Shown: positions 18,900 through 53,894, counted from the first letter of the stretch. The stretch is DNA of 64,000 nt from Zygaena filipendulae (GCA_907165275.2 OU015654.1:11549501-11613500), one strand, 5' to 3'. Notes: a model not told the origin generated them from the sequence alone. A program made the numbers and translations.

Positions 18900-20316
18900 A
18901 ACAAAGTAATGAAAAAAATCAAAACATCTGTAATTCAATATCAATGATTTAGTCGAAAAACAAAATTTTAACAAAAGATCTGCGTAAGTTGACATTGTAT
19001 TGATTGGATAAAGCCACCGTAATAATACCTATAATAATAGAATTCTAATTTATACAATATAATAATAATGCAATGCATGAAGACAAATGACAAATTTGAC
19101 AAAAAATTAAACGTTGATGATAAAATTTATAAACAAAACAGCCAACCAAGGTGGTACATACGACAAACTCTTTTCCAATCAAATATCTACGCAGTTACAC
19201 TCTAGCAGGTCTACACTTAACATTATTTCAACATTTCATTCTTCCAGCAATATAAAAGTATTCAAACTGATCACAATATTATGGCGGTTCCTCAGAACTC
19301 CTCACATCACATAACATACCAACACAGATCGAGTTACAACTACATGACATTTTCATCGAACCACAAGTACCACAGGTGTTATAATTTACGTAGGTATACG
19401 ATAAAAAATCTGTATACTTAGGTACCTACTTAAAGTTAGAGAATTTTATTCTTAGATCGATAAGTAATAATAAATTTATTATCATCACTTGCACTTCTAA
19501 TTGAAAAAAAATGTCACATAATATTTGTCCCAAAATCGCTTAACACATATTCCATTAATTCATTCTTAAATAATGAGATGTGAATTTCCCATCGTTGGTA
19601 AAATGCATTAAACAAATCACATAAACAGACTAGTACTTATCTACTCGAAAACTTCTTTTTTTTAGAAATTAACAATTTACCAAAATATATAGTAATTAAT
19701 ATTATAATATTGCAAAGGATCTTAACGAAGCCAATAATTTTTATTAACAAGCTCAAATTCAATTTGCGAATTAATTCTTTTACAAATCTAATTTTATAAT
19801 TTGTAAGTATTTGATACTCACTGAAGTAGATAGGCTCAAATATAATATATATAGGTATCTCAATATAATACGATTTCCGATGACCGCTCGTAGGTAACGA
19901 GTTACCAGGTACCGGACACCGGTATTAGGTACAATCTACATAAACTCACGAAATAGTCTACATATCGATAAAAAACTATTCAGTCGTTTTTATTTTTATC
20001 CATAAAAATATATCTTTTCAAAGGCTCAAATAAAACTGTTACAGCTCTATAAGTACCGTTCACAACGCGAATACGATCCGATCTATATATCTATCACTGG
20101 TGGAAGTTCCTTCAGTCGTTGGCACTGGTCGAGTCGACGGCGGACTTGGCCGCGAATGAACACCGTCTTAACATACTGTTCTGTGCAATGGGACGCGCGG
20201 AGTTTGGAGATCGTGTGGGACAGGCCCACGGCTGCGCACGAGTGGGCGGGGGGAGCGTGGGCGGGGGAGCGCGGGCGGGGGAGCGTGGGCGCTGGGCGGC
20301 GGCGAGGTGGGCGGCG
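18900..20316 (-). other. Presumed Lk6/MNK 3' untranslated region and flank
   Basis: Immediately 3' of the stop is a GC-rich repeat of GGGCGGGGGAGCGTGG type (20243-20310). Sequence then turns AT-rich for over 1 kb with several minus-strand AATAAA hexamers (for example near 19990 and 19745). No coding potential seen. The transcript end cannot be fixed from sequence. Confidence 0.4.
20243..20310. repeat. GC-rich tandem repeat just after the kinase stop
   Basis: Units of GGGCGGGGGAGCG(T/C)GGGCG in the presumed Lk6 3'UTR. Confidence 0.75.
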
Positions 20317-41939
<21,623 letters not shown>

Positions 41940-42410
41940 TTTGATAATTGGCTGATGAATTTTGGACGTTTAAAAATTGATGAAAATTTGGGAGTAGGTA
42001 GGCGCTACTCTTGAAAAGCCGCTTTCAAACTTGTGCAGCAACCTTCTCGATGTGAAATCGGAACGGCGTTTTAAGGCACAAAGAAAATTAACGCCAGAAA
42101 TAAATTTAAAAACAATTAAAATACATCTAATAAAGCACCAAAGTCGAGAAGGATTTACGGAAAATGTGATGGAAGGTAATAAACAAACACTGCTAGAAGG
42201 CGAATGAAAAAACTGCTGGTGTCGTTAGCGATCCATCCTATACACGCCCGGCCGTCAGTTGTTCTGAAATCCAACTGATTCAAAGTTGGGCTGAAGCTAC
42301 CTACGGAGCCGGCGAGGCGCACGTAGCCACTTCTCCCTTCACTCCTCACCGCTTTGGCCGCAAATTTGTTGCGTCGTTGTAGCTGCTCTCAGCGCATGCG
42401 TACTCTCTCG
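41940..42410 (-). promoter_or_regulatory. Lk6/MNK 5' leader and promoter region (inferred)
   Basis: GC content rises from about 42150 to 42420 just upstream of the kinase ATG. It includes GCGCATGCG (42392-42400), which resembles the NRF-1/ewg palindrome, and a possible leader splice donor AAAGCG/GTGAGG near 42350. No ATG-initiated upstream ORF of note was seen. The start site is not determined. Confidence 0.4.
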
Positions 42411-42429
42411 CACACCGCTGACGTGTATA

Positions 42430-45400
42430 TACATATATTTATTTTTTGTCTTTATTTATAATATTCCCATATCAGATTCTTATTAGATAATTACCTACTA
42501 CTTTCTGACAACATCCGTATTTAATTGAATATATTACTTTAGTCATTTTATTTCTACGTAACATATTATAGAATACCTACCTACACCTAAAGTAGCTTCA
42601 TTGAAATGTTGTACCTAAAGCTCATGATGTTTATTTACAACATTGAGCATCTGAGAAGTACGGTAGGTAGGTACCTACCTACGCGACGTAACAAACGAAG
42701 TAAGTACATAAACATGAAGTAAAAATAACAAACACCAACCAATCCCAAAGCATCATGGTATTAACTCAGACGAAATGTATTAAAACAAAATTGTTGATCA
42801 GAACAGAGAGTGAAAAAGTCAGATTTCAAGAATCTTACAACAACTACAGCCATATAATAAAGTAACAAATAACAGAAGAGAAGTTATTATTTCTATGCTA
42901 TAGCCTACAGTTGGTGATGAATGACTCAAAGCAATTTCTTCTATCATAAAATAAAAAATCTGTTTCATTTGTTACCTACTTCGCTATGTTTTTGTTGCAT
43001 CATTCGAAATTCTAGAGGTAGATAGGATAAATTCTAGACCTATATTAAAATTACGTGTAGACACACCGCCCTGCAATCACCCTAGTTATAAGTCACACCT
43101 TATTCGTAATGCATCATTAAAAATAAGTAAGTAAGTAGGTATGTACAATCCATCCATATCCATAACCAAGAAAAATATCCCAAACTAGGTATCTAGTGCA
43201 CAAATCCAGAACAAAGACAAAACTTGATACGGTGCTAAGTTTAACAATGGATCGCCTACTCCATACAATCCACATAATTTCAGAAAACAGAACTCAAAAG
43301 AAGGTCGACATAAGCTTAATAGGTAACTATATTGTACAATTTACATATTATCATGTCATGGATAAATGTACATATTTATTTGTATCCAAACATGATTATG
43401 CAATATTTCGAGGACGTTCTCTTTGTCCTAGTATCCCTTCTATGAATGACCTTCGCAGGGAGTTTGTTGACAATAAACAACGAACGGTAGCGGCTGCGCG
43501 ACGCAAAACGCACGTGGTACGAGCCAACCGGTCCAACCGGCAACCGGCGGCGCCGCCATGTTTGTTGTCACGCCACCGCACCGCTCCGTCTCCCTCGTAC
43601 CTTGTTATGTAAACGAAACTTTGCCGTCTCTGTTGCACTTAACCCTCTCTACCTCGGGCCTACGTGACCGACAAATACAACAGTCGACAATAAAGTCTTC
43701 CAATTAGAACCAAACAGAAGCATAATACCCATGCTTTATAAGTTGACCAAAACGATTACTTTAATTGCACAACCCAGTATTAAAGTTTCAAAAATATAAA
43801 TTCACAAGAACTCTACAGAAAAGAATGAATCATAATATGATCATCATGCAACAGTTGATACAATAAATTAAATAGAAATCGTTATTGATTATTATTATCA
43901 TATTATGATAATTTGTCACACTATAGAAAACAGTCTTCATGAAAATATGATATTGTGACGAGCAGGTACAGATAAAATGATCATAATCCTACAATTTCCG
44001 CGTACCTATTTAAGAATGATAGGTGAGAGTCTTGTTGTGAGTGATGATATTGCATCATCTATATATAAAAAAATATTGTTGAAAATCGAAAATATCGAGT
44101 CTCCTGATATTATGTAGTCTATTGGGCACAAAGAATTTTACCAGCGACACTCATTGTTTACAAAAAGTAGGTATCATGGGAGTCGGGATCGATAGCTGTA
44201 ACACGGTTGTAAATCGGGAGTCGGAGCCCTCTGTCACTGACATATGTCTGGTCCTCATTCTATTGCCATATTATGTTGTTAACTTGTTATAAAATAAAAA
44301 AATTACTAATACTGTCTAATTCTTTACTAAGGATCTAATAACTCACTAAGCGTGAAACTTACAAGAAGATTCAATAAGATCAAACAAAACAAAACAAAAC
44401 AAAATTTGTTTAGTCTGTTTGTTAATGAAACACTAAACAGTAATATTAAGGTAATTACCAAATACTAAGACTTTTCGACTTAACTTTGCAGCAACGTTCC
44501 TCACACATTGCTAGATTACATTACTAATAATCGCATTTGCGATATTCAGCAACATTGTGGCAATTTCTGCCTGCTTAGTGGAAAGAATCCATAATTAGGT
44601 ACCTATTATAATAGGTTCTATTAATTGTGCTTAAGCTAAAGAAATAATGCTGTAGTTTCATATGTTTTCCCTTAGAATTAGTTATTCTAAGCGTTTAATA
44701 CTCATTTTAAATTTTGTATTTCATTAAAGTTTACGCTTTGCTTCATTCGACGTTATATATAATTGAGAAATAAGTTTTAGGACCTTCTTTTAAGGTAGCT
44801 TTTGGAGCGATAGCTATCACTTTATGATCCATGAATTGTCATCATTTGTATGCATAAATTTTTTTTAGTTTCCAAGGGGGAAATCGCAAGGGGAAATTCT
44901 TTTCGATTTCCCCCAATATTTTTTATTGCTTCTAATGCTTGCATTGGGGCTTAAAATTATAGTTAATTTGGTACACCGATTACGCATCAGGTGTACAGAA
45001 TATCGAAGGCGAGCAACGCCGAGTACTATGGCATATCGTACTTTTGAAATGTATCTGCTCACGTGGATTGTTTTGAATATAACTTTTAAGTTTATTATAA
45101 TACATAATATATCTTGTTTCAAAACGGTTCCAGATAAATATTAATACAAATAATTAAACAATAATTGATTTTAACAATAACTTGGAACTTAGATAATTAA
45201 GGTTTAGATTTGTTATAGTACCTACTTAAACAAAATATTTATGAGTTTGAAGGAAATGCTTATTTGAACATTAAATCGATGATTTGGTTTGGTCAATAGA
45301 GAAATTGATTTTAAGAATAGTGAAATGATTACTCATAGGTGCCTACTTACCTAATTAATTTGTCTGTGCTCCTACCAGCTCGTACCCATAAAACTTATTA

Positions 45401-46400
45401 TTACTTATTAAGTATTGTTTCAAATACGTTGTAGGTAGGTAGGTACCTACTTATATAATTTGTATATTGTAAATAAAAGAATGACGAAAAAACTGTTGAC
45501 AATAAAGGTCATTGAGTTCATTCTTTATTGTTACAATATAACTATTACAGCCGTCATCGCAAAAATAGATAGTAATGACTCGATGAATGGTTCGACTTGC
45601 GAACAAAAATTTAATTCAGTGCCTATACTTTACTTAAAATTCATTAATAATAATATAATATTTACCTTTGATTTCGCTCACATAAAATAGCTACTGCCAC
45701 GCTGTATAGGAACACCCAAGCCAAGGTTATGGAAAAACATATTAGCATTGGTGATGTTTGCTTTTTGCGTGGTTCAGTGAGGCGATTGATGTTTAAAACA
45801 TTTGAGGCTCCTATCGGTGACGGAGTGTCGACAACCTCGACACAGCCCCTGACACGCGCAAAGAAAGAATATTTCAATACATTTGCTCAAAAAGTGCTAT
45901 AGGTATTACGTCCATACTCAGGATGAGGGTACTTGACGATTACACACTAGCGCTTTTTTCACTTTTACCATATACCGAAAATAAAACCGTCAAATTTTAT
46001 TTGCTGAAATTTCACTTTGATACGATTACACATATTATAGAGCGATAGTTCCATTCAAAATTTCATTTGAAACCGAAGCACAAAATAATAAATTAAACAC
46101 ACACATTCATGTTCTGTTGTACACATTTGACGGGATCGAAAAATCGTGATATCAAGGGCGCCGAGTTTTTAAAATTCCCGTGGGTGCTCCAACTTTTTTA
46201 ATGACATACCTAGCTATACTTAAATGTATTTTTTTTATTTAATAGACACAAGAAAATACAAGATATTTAGAAAAGATAATTTATTATATTACACAGCAGT
46301 TTGACATGTGCACCTGTTAATAAATATCTTATTTATCTTAAACATTATTTTTTATTATATTATTTAGATTTAGTTAAAAAATGAGAAAGAGAATTATTTT
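42430..46400. other. Gene-free AT-rich stretch upstream of Lk6
   Basis: No credible exon or complete element. There are TAGG/CCTA palindromic microsatellites (42662-42683, 45432-45452), an (AAACA)n run at 44381-44402, and a GC-rich patch with CACGTGGTACGAGCC and GGCGCCGCCATG at 43495-43600, the only part looking promoter-like. Frames of 60-138 aa here show no family features. Confidence 0.6.
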
Positions 46401-46409
46401 AGATATTCA

Positions 46410-46690
46410 CTAGCTGTCCCCCGCGATTTCATCCGCGGTAATTTCGGAGTTCCCGCGGAGGTTGCGGGAAAAAAGTACTCTATGTCCTTCTTTGTACTCC
46501 GACAGTAGTTTACGGTGATTAGCTGTTCCCCGCATTAGTGCCGGAGTTCCCGCGGGAATTCCGGGATAAAAACTATCCTATCTTTCAAGTTGGACCATAT
46601 TATAAATGGTTACAAAATGTTATCAAAATCCGTTCAGTAGTTTCGGAGTCCATCGCGGACAAACAACGTGACACGTGATTTATTAAGATA
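46410..46690 (-). mobile_element. Helitron-like copy with internal duplication
   Basis: CTAGCTGTCCCCCGCGATTT then CATCCGCGG. A second GATTAGCTGTTCCCCGC begins at 46517. AAATCCGTTCAGTAGTTTCG is near the 5' end. Very similar to the tandem pair at 59695-60205. Confidence 0.8.
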
Positions 46691-46914
46691 ATCGTGGGTG
46701 CTCGGCACCCAGTACTTACCTCTCGTGGGTGCTGTAGTACCCGAGCACCCACGTAGTCGGCGCCCCTGCGTGATATAGTTCGAATAAAGTTTGCCGGATA
46801 ATTTCAGAAAAAAATTAAGTGTTCTATTCTATGGGATTTTCGTAATATAATCCGAAAGAGGTTTTTTTGGTCAAGTGTTTATTTCTCCTTATACTAAACT
46901 AGCTCCTATACGTA

Positions 46915-47074
46915 CTAGAATATTATAAAGAGGTAAAGTTTGTGAATTGTGAGTTAGTGACGTTGTAGGAGATAATCTCTGGATATAGGAAACTACGGTA
47001 GCCCTGAGTGACAAAGGGTACTTTTATCCTGAAATTCCCACGGGAACTCCAAAAATACCACGGGGGACAGCTAG
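46915..47074 (+). mobile_element. Helitron-like copy
   Basis: AATATTATAAAGAGGTAAAG at the start, ACCACGGGGGACAGCTAG followed by T at the end. Confidence 0.7.
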
Positions 47075-47769
47075 TAGCTTATAAATAAAACACGCGGTTC
47101 TGTTCAAGTTGATACGGATTACGGACAGAAGAAAACGACAAAAATTTTTAGGGGTTACATTTTTTCCAATCTGGGCTTTTTAATATAGTAAATACGCTAA
47201 TTACTATATTATGTAATTGCCAAAATTTGTGAGTGTGTTGGAGTTGGTAGGTGAAACTGAAACTGCTGAACGGATTTGGATTGAATTTTTAATGGAATTC
47301 ATATACCTACTTTGAATTCACGTGTAGGTTACCTAATGATGAAGCTGTCATGAGTAATCTAGATTGCAAAATGTTGATTTTGTCAACGTGCTCCACCGGT
47401 CACGCAATCGGTCAAAACTTGATTTTTTCATAACACGATGTGGTCCGATTGTAAACTGTTACAGAAAAGTGATATAGGTACATAAGTAATTAGGTTTATC
47501 CGATTATACAACAAGAGAAACTAATTCCTTTACATGTTAGAAAGTATATATGTATACCTAAACGCTTCAAAATTCTGAATCACTTAGATATACATTGGAT
47601 TATAATTTTGTTTTTCGTATAAAGTTGATATCGCATATTACTTAGGATCTAACGACGTAGAACCACTATGACCGTGTGGTCCAAGTGAAAGCGGAGGCGA
47701 TCAGCGGAGCGGACGGCGTGTAAAACGCGACATCGTCTACCACACTTACCGCAACTCAACAATTTAAAC

Positions 47770-47942
47770 TAAAGAGATAAGATTTTATTTTTTGTGTGTT
47801 TGTTTGTTTGCAAACACAAAAACAACTTAACTGATGTTTAAAAATTCTTTCAGAAAGCTTCAGTATCCTTTAGTGATATAAGCTATAGAGTTCCCGAGGG
47901 AGTTGGTAAATCAAGCGCGTGAAACCGTGGAGGAATAGCTAA
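47770..47942 (+). mobile_element. Helitron-like copy (decayed end)
   Basis: GTTCCCGAGGGAGTTGG and GCGCGTGAAACCGTGGAGGA then ATAGCTAA. Confidence 0.6.
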
Positions 47943-47947
47943 TCTAT

Positions 47948-48298
47948 TAAAAGAAGAAAAGGTTCGTTTGTTTGGTGGTAATTTCTGGATCGTCCTCCAT
48001 GTACCAAACCGATTCTAAAAGTTCTTTCACTAAAGTTAATGCATACCGGAGTAACATAGGTTATACTTTTGTGTTGCCGAGAAAGCCCAGCTTCACGAGC
48101 TATTTGATATCTATAATAATAATAATAATGTTGCAAGAACGTAAAAAAAATATTCCTTTTGAGAGCTTCGGTTGCATACGCTGTGTGCATAAAATCGTTC
48201 CCTCTTTGTAACTGGTAGGAAAAGGTTTGTATTAAAGAACATAGGGAGTTCCCGCGGAAATTCCGAAACCCACACGGGTATACCACGGGCACAGCTAG
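47948..48298 (+). mobile_element. Helitron-like copy
   Basis: Begins TTAAAAGAAGAAAAGGTTCG directly after the previous copy and ends ACACGGGTATACCACGGGCA then CAGCTAG followed by T. Confidence 0.65.
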
Positions 48299-49274
48299 TA
48301 TTCTGTATGAGTAAATAGGAGTAGGCAATTTAGGTCTTAGAATAGGACATAGGATATTGTCTTAGGGGAATTCCAAATATGTATTTGTTTTCAAAATTTA
48401 GTATTACCTATCTATAAAAATAATAAATATTAATTATATAATTTATTTAAATAAAAGATGGAAGTGAGCCCCAAGCTCTTATAAACAAAAAATCATTTTA
48501 AAAGTTTACCCAACGGATAGATCGATGCCGTTTAATAAGCGTTTAACAGATTAATTTAGAACTAGGATCAAGGACATAGCTCCTCAATTCAATTTCGAAA
48601 AACTACATAAGAATTCTCTTCATCGCCAAAGGATTGGCCATATAAGTTCAACGCACTCGTTCTCGAAAGCAATGCGATGACAATAATGTACATATTATAA
48701 CTCTCAACAGAAAAAACTAATCATTCGGGTTGTTGTTGAAGTTTTGTATCCATAAAATATGTTTTAGGTAGGTTTTCAATGTTTTTTTTCTTCGCTTCTG
48801 TGACAACAAGTTACTTGTCTAAAACAAAAACTTAGTTATAATGCGATAAAACTACATTCACCAAAAGGCAATGTGATATACATTACGTGTGGCAAATTAA
48901 ATTAACACATTTACGAAACCGATTTTATTACATACCTAGTGATTATTTCAAACATTTTGTTATGTTTACTTAAATAGATACTTTTAGTTTAGTATTCCTA
49001 TTTTAGTTTAGTATCTCATTTGTAAAATCAAAATCGCTGTGGACACGAGTCTTGAGTTGCAGCCTAGAGCTTTAAAAAATCAAATGTTGACTGTAACTTG
49101 TTTTGTATCTGAATAAATAAATAAATACTATCATCAAATTCCCTCTTCAGCCTCCTACTTAGTTCGTCTGTTAATCACGTCCCAATTTCGGTCAAGGGCG
49201 ATCGATTATGCTTAGACTGATCTAAACGTTTAATGACAGCTCCTTTTATGTTGAAAAACTATTATCTACATTTT

Positions 49275-49620
49275 CATGAGAGTAGCTTATTTAACTATGG
49301 TTAAGTGGCGGTGGGTAGGACATGCTCAGGGAAAACAAAAATAATGGATTAAAGATATAACAGAATGGACCCCTAGATTTCAAACAAAAAGAAAAAGAGG
49401 AAGGCAGAGAAAACGATGGTCTGATGAAATTATGAAAATAACAGGCCCACTATGGCAACGAAATGCAAAAATAAGGGAAGAGTGTAAAAAGGCTGGAAGA
49501 GGCCTATGTGTCGTAAAGACACGCCGACACACAATAAAATAAAACATCCAACGAATTGTTACCAAAACTGTTATGGTTGGCAATAAAAGCTATAATAAAT
49601 AAATAAAAAATTATAAATAT
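49275..49620 (+). pseudogene. 3' fragment of an RTE-like LINE reverse transcriptase
   Basis: The frame from 49297 reads MVKWRWVGHAQGKQK, an in-frame stop, then WIKDITEWTPRF, KRKRGRQRKRWSDEIM and ITGPLWQRNAKIREEC up to the stop at 49540-49542. The pattern KWRWxGH...W.P....KRGR...RW.DEI....GP.W is the characteristic extreme C-terminus of RTE/jockey-type LINEs common in Lepidoptera. The catalytic domains are absent (5'-truncated) and the stop shows it is dead. The tail is AATAAAAG...(AATA)n. Confidence 0.75.
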
Positions 49621-49639
49621 TTTCTTTTTATTTTTTTTT

Positions 49640-49686
49640 AATAATTCCAGCGGTAACTTCGAAATTAGCGTGGGTGAAATCGCTAG
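49640..49686 (+). mobile_element. Helitron-like 3' terminal fragment
   Basis: TTCCAGCGGTAACTTCGAAA then TTAGCGTGGGTGAAATCGCTAG. It lies just 3' of the LINE tail. Confidence 0.5.
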
Positions 49687-50191
49687 TATTATATAATAAT
49701 AACAGTATTAACCATATGAATTAATCTTTAGTCTTTATCTTTAAAATAATACCGTGACAAGCAGGTGTGTCCACCGCCCAAAACTGCTGGGATAATAGAA
49801 ATTTTACAAGCCGCTTCCGTTTGAACGAAAACCAATAAACAATTTGAACGAAAACCAATAAAAAACAAACCTAATTTTTTAATCCGTCCAGTTAATCATA
49901 AAGCAGAAACTATTAAAGAACGTGACTAACATACGACCTTAATTTGTTTACATACATATTTATAAAGATAAATTATACTCAAACAGTGAATCAGGCGATT
50001 TTACGTATAGCTAGGTAAGTAAACAGCGTAGAGTAGGTGGCACCTACCAACTTATCAATCTACAACCTACATCATAGATAACAAGTCTCTTAGTTACTAC
50101 AAAATTTTAATGAGTTAATAAATAATAAATTTTAATACGAAAGTAAATAAAAAAAAAAGTTTAAAAATCCAAACATATAGGTAAGTTCGTG

Positions 50192-50262
50192 TTAATGAAT
50201 TAACTGAAAACTAGAAAGTAGTTTGTTCAAAATCGACTTCCGAATCGATCGTACCATGTTTT
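50192..50262 (-). mobile_element. Terminal fragment of MITE family E
   Basis: GTGTTAATGAATTAACTGAA then AACTAGAAAGTAGTTTG is the reversed right end of the element at 53988-54431. Confidence 0.75.
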
Positions 50263-50819
50263 AATAAAAGTAAGTTATATTTTTTTATTATTTATTATTA
50301 TATTTTTTTATTATTCCAATTAATTTATTAATCTATAATACCAGGTCTAACGAGACATAAGTTCGCCCGTAACTGTACTTTTTAGGGTGCAGAGCGTAGC
50401 CAAATGGTACAAAAACAGAACCCTTGTGATTTTGTAAAAAAATAAAATATATTGTATGTAGTTTGTATAGGGTGTCAATATTGAAAAATGAGTGGTTGGA
50501 AAGGCAGTTTACCATACTTTTAAGATAATATCCACTAAATTTGAGTTATAATAATATGATTTCTTATTTGGTGCGATCTGCTAGGTGGTGAGGACTAATG
50601 ACAGACAATGTATTTTGCAGCCTATTCATGTATCAAGGAAGTGACATCAACTTCCTTAAAGCAAGCCAGTACCGTGTCGATTTCTCGAATGAAAAAACTT
50701 TAATAGTAAAAAATCTATACAACGTGTTATTGAATTGACCAAAAACCTGATACACCCGATTTAAAAAAATAAACAATAATATGATTAAAATATAAATTAT
50801 GTCGAAAAAATTAATAGTC

Positions 50820-51042
50820 TAACGGCCGCACTTAGAGTCGACTTTAATGATTACTTAACTAAGTATAGATTTTTAAAACAAAACTGCCGCAATCCGACAA
50901 GTTTTATAAATTAATGTTTATTGGCATTTAACGAGATGTAACTTAATTAGTTAAATGACAATTAACATGTATGTATTAGTTTTGTTTTAAAACTCTATAC
51001 TTAGTTAAGAAATCATTAAAGTCGACTCTGAGTGCGGCCGTA
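50820..51042. mobile_element. Foldback MITE family A, copy 2
   Basis: ACGGCCGCACTTAGAGTCGA at the left, TCGACTCTGAGTGCGGCCGT at the right, with TA/AA flanks. Homologous throughout to 9034-9276. Nested in family E copy 1. Confidence 0.88.
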
Positions 51043-51288
51043 AAAGTTATTCAACATTAGTTTGGAGGTGACCTATCTACGAAATTTCAAGGGCTACGCT
51101 CGCGCCTACGTGTCAATGACCCATTCGATTTTGTTGCTACGGGCGGCGTACGCAACAAATATTGTAAGTATAATAAGTAATTTAGACATAGGCTAGTTAA
51201 ATTGAAAAAATATAACCTATATTAAAACATGGTGCGATCGATTCAAAAGTCGATTCTGAACAATCTAATTTCTAGTTTTCAGTCAATA

Positions 51289-51612
51289 GGGATGTTGACT
51301 ACTATTGAAAATCAAAATTCTAATTAGTCCGTCAGTTAGAAAATAAAAAAACAATAGACACGTATTTTTTTGCTTTTTTAAATAAATTAAAATATACAGA
51401 GATAAAGCGCATTAAAGTTTAGGATGAGGAGGTCGTGACGTCACTAACCGCAAAACAGCCATACAAACTGTCAGAATAGTGACGTCACGCGAAATTTTAA
51501 CTCAATATATCGCCGTTATTTTTTGATTACGTAAAAAAAGAAAAAATACGTGTCCAATATTTTTTAATAATCTACAAGACGGACTAAAAAATAAAAATTA
51601 GTCAACATGCCC
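51289..51612 (+). mobile_element. MITE family B, copy 6
   Basis: GGGATGTTGACTACTATTGA at the left, AGTCAACATGCCC at the right. TGACGTCAC at 51436-51444 and again at 51480-51488. AT on both sides is the apparent target duplication. Nested in family E copy 1. Confidence 0.9.
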
Positions 51613-51629
51613 ATTCATTAACACGTTAA

Positions 51630-52004
51630 TATATAAAAATGAATATCTGCCTTAGTCAAGGCATCACGCGTGTTGGCTGAGCCAATTTCGATAGTTCATT
51701 TTTTGTTTTTGTTCTTATGAGGAGAAGAAGAATAGAAGAATTTTGGATTTCCTGCGGGAATTCCGAAACTCACGCGGGTGAATCTCCTAACTGGTTGGAC
51801 CGATTTTTTGACGGGACATTCACTGCTGATGTTATAAGAACTAAATTTACTTCTAATATATACTATATTATTTACTTCTAATATATATATTATTTTAATA
51901 TTATTTTAATATATATATTTATTCTAAGTAGCCTAATTAGGCTACTTTGGAGTTCCTGCGGGATTTCAGAAACTCACGCGGGTGAAACAGCACAGCACAG
52001 CTTG
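51630..52004 (+). mobile_element. Helitron-like fragments
   Basis: Two related pieces. 51630-51790 has TTTCCTGCGGGAATTCCGAA and ACTCACGCGGGTGAA. 51945-52004 has GAGTTCCTGCGGGATTTC and CACGCGGGTGAAACAGC, then CAGCTTG. The sequence between is TATATATTA-rich. Confidence 0.6.
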
Positions 52005-52009
52005 TTCTA

Positions 52010-53090
52010 AATAAATATTTCGTTAAACAACTATTAGGTACAAAGTTGCACACATAATGCAACAATGTACTACAACAATACTTACATGTTTATTTAATAC
52101 GTAATATAATGCATTTTACATAACTTACTCATCCATGACCTGTCTATCCGAGATAAATTGTTCTAATCAGTGACTTGTTTACTATGTATTGTGCCGTGAT
52201 AATAAATCGTAAGATGATAATACTAACTCCTTTTCTTTCTTTCTATAAATCGACACCAAACATTTACTATTAAACGCATTAGTTTTCGAGATTTTATATG
52301 AACTATCAATGTCAAATCACGAAATTGTAAAAGAATCTGTAGGATTCACAATCTGTCTGGAAGCGAAACAAACAAACATTCGCATATATAGAGTACTCGT
52401 ATAAAGTCGACCGCCGTTCTTTTTTTGTCCTCGACGAAAAACAATCGTTTGTATGCAAATACGTAACATTAGATCAAAAAAGTCTAGCTTTATAGCAATA
52501 GCGTATACAAACACTGGCCGTGGAGACATAAAAACAAAAACCTATATAAACTAGACTATCTAACAAATAGCCTTAATTAGGCAAGGGGATAGAATACCTA
52601 TTGGCTTTTATGACCTGGAAAATGTATTTCCACTGTCATGTTGATCATCTTTTACAAATTTATGACACACTTAATCAAGTTAAGTACAACTTGTTTGTCC
52701 AATACGTAGCAAGTATACCTAGTTACTTTGCAAAAGTTAGAAAGACAAGGTGAACTTTATGTTATAACTCTATTATAATAAATGTTTTATGACTTTTATG
52801 TTATATAGATAAAGTGGATTTTTGTTTATGTAAATGATTTACAAAAGACAAATATTGTATTATGTATTACAATAAATAAAACACCAGTCAAGTGCGGGTT
52901 GGACAACGCATAGCAAAGAGTTCCTTAGTGGGAATCCAGAGTTAATTTTACACTCGGTAGTTAAAAATTCAGAGGGGACACACACAATACTTTTAGTTTC
53001 GAAGCGCATATCTCACTAAAACTAGCTATTTATTGATTTAAATAAAAAGTTAATCTAAAACTTTCATATTTCAAAGTTAAAGCAAAAAAT
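52010..53090. other. Gene-free AT-rich stretch
   Basis: No exon, repeat family or RNA gene recognised. Short frames only. Confidence 0.6.
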
Positions 53091-53150
53091 AAGTCTTTTA
53101 TTTTTTTAATTGACGGATTAAATAGAATTTTGATTTTCATAATATCCCGG
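53088..53150 (-). mobile_element. MITE family B terminal fragment
   Basis: TTTAATTGACGGATTAAATA then GAATTTTGATTTTCATA equals the family B left terminus in reverse. Confidence 0.6.
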
Positions 53151-53161
53151 AAACTACCCTA

Positions 53162-53418
53162 TTACATGGTAGAGTTTGTCTAAACTAAAATGTCGCGCCC
53201 CGCTACTTAATTAGCAGTTTTAGATGTGCGAGATCATATTTTGTTGATAATATCTCTAGTGCGGCGACAGTATTGCGCACTTGTGATGAATAGACAGACC
53301 AGATTTATATGCATGTGTCATATCCATGTCATATCGATATTTTAACGGTTGTGTGTGTGAGTATATCTACCCGACGGAGGGGCGCATCATTTTAGTTTAG
53401 ACGAGCTCTACTATGTAA
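53162..53418. mobile_element. MITE, 257 bp, TA target
   Basis: TIR TTACATGGTAGAGTTTGTCT then AAACTAAAATG, reversed right TTACATAGTAGAGCTCGTCT. Flanked by TA (53160-53161 and 53419-53420), so Tc1/mariner-type. Both arms continue to GCGCCCC. Confidence 0.85.
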
Positions 53419-53894
53419 TATAAAAACATCTCGTAATAATCTTATGCCAGATGATACAGAAACTAATTAAGTTTAGCTACCATGGTAAATAGTGTTTTTT
53501 CTTTATAGGATGTTCAAGGTCACGAATATATCTAAGGTATATAAAAACAGTAGGTAGGTGTTGAGAAAAACGTAGGTAGGTACGTATGCTGACATAAACG
53601 GCCTTGAATAATAAAAAGTTTTACAACAACAGCATATCAATATGTACCAACTTAATATTCAGTCTTATAAGTAGGTGTGTAGAAGTATTATATATTATAG
53701 ATTAGGAAAATTCATCAGAACGCCCAGACAGCGGCCACCTATTTATGTATAAGTATAATCAACGTAAACAACATTGATATACAAAAACCTAACACGTACA
53801 GTTCCATGAAAAAATTGCCTACATAAAAAAGCATAAACGTAGGTGACATCGGACGGTAGAGTGAATAGCAAAACACAAATTCTATCACGCATAC

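Larger units (their letters stand above)
50720..51627. mobile_element. MITE family E, copy 1, carrying two nested MITEs
   Basis: Left end CAACGTGTTATTGAATTGAC after TA. The right end AACACGTT is reached only after removing family A copy 2 (50820-51042) and family B copy 6 (51289-51612). The remaining sequence matches 53988-54431 (for example AGTTTGGAGGTGAC and GGCTAGT). Confidence 0.85.

Noticed and set aside
42155..42349. Possible upstream ORF in the Lk6 leader
   Set aside because: The frame begins with GTG, not ATG, so it is unlikely to be translated as an upstream ORF.
43196..43612. 138-aa plus-strand frame
   Set aside because: No recognisable domain, composition typical of chance. Its GC-rich end is better explained as a promoter-like patch.
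49380..49583. 67-aa minus-strand frame
   Set aside because: Antisense of the LINE reverse-transcriptase fragment.
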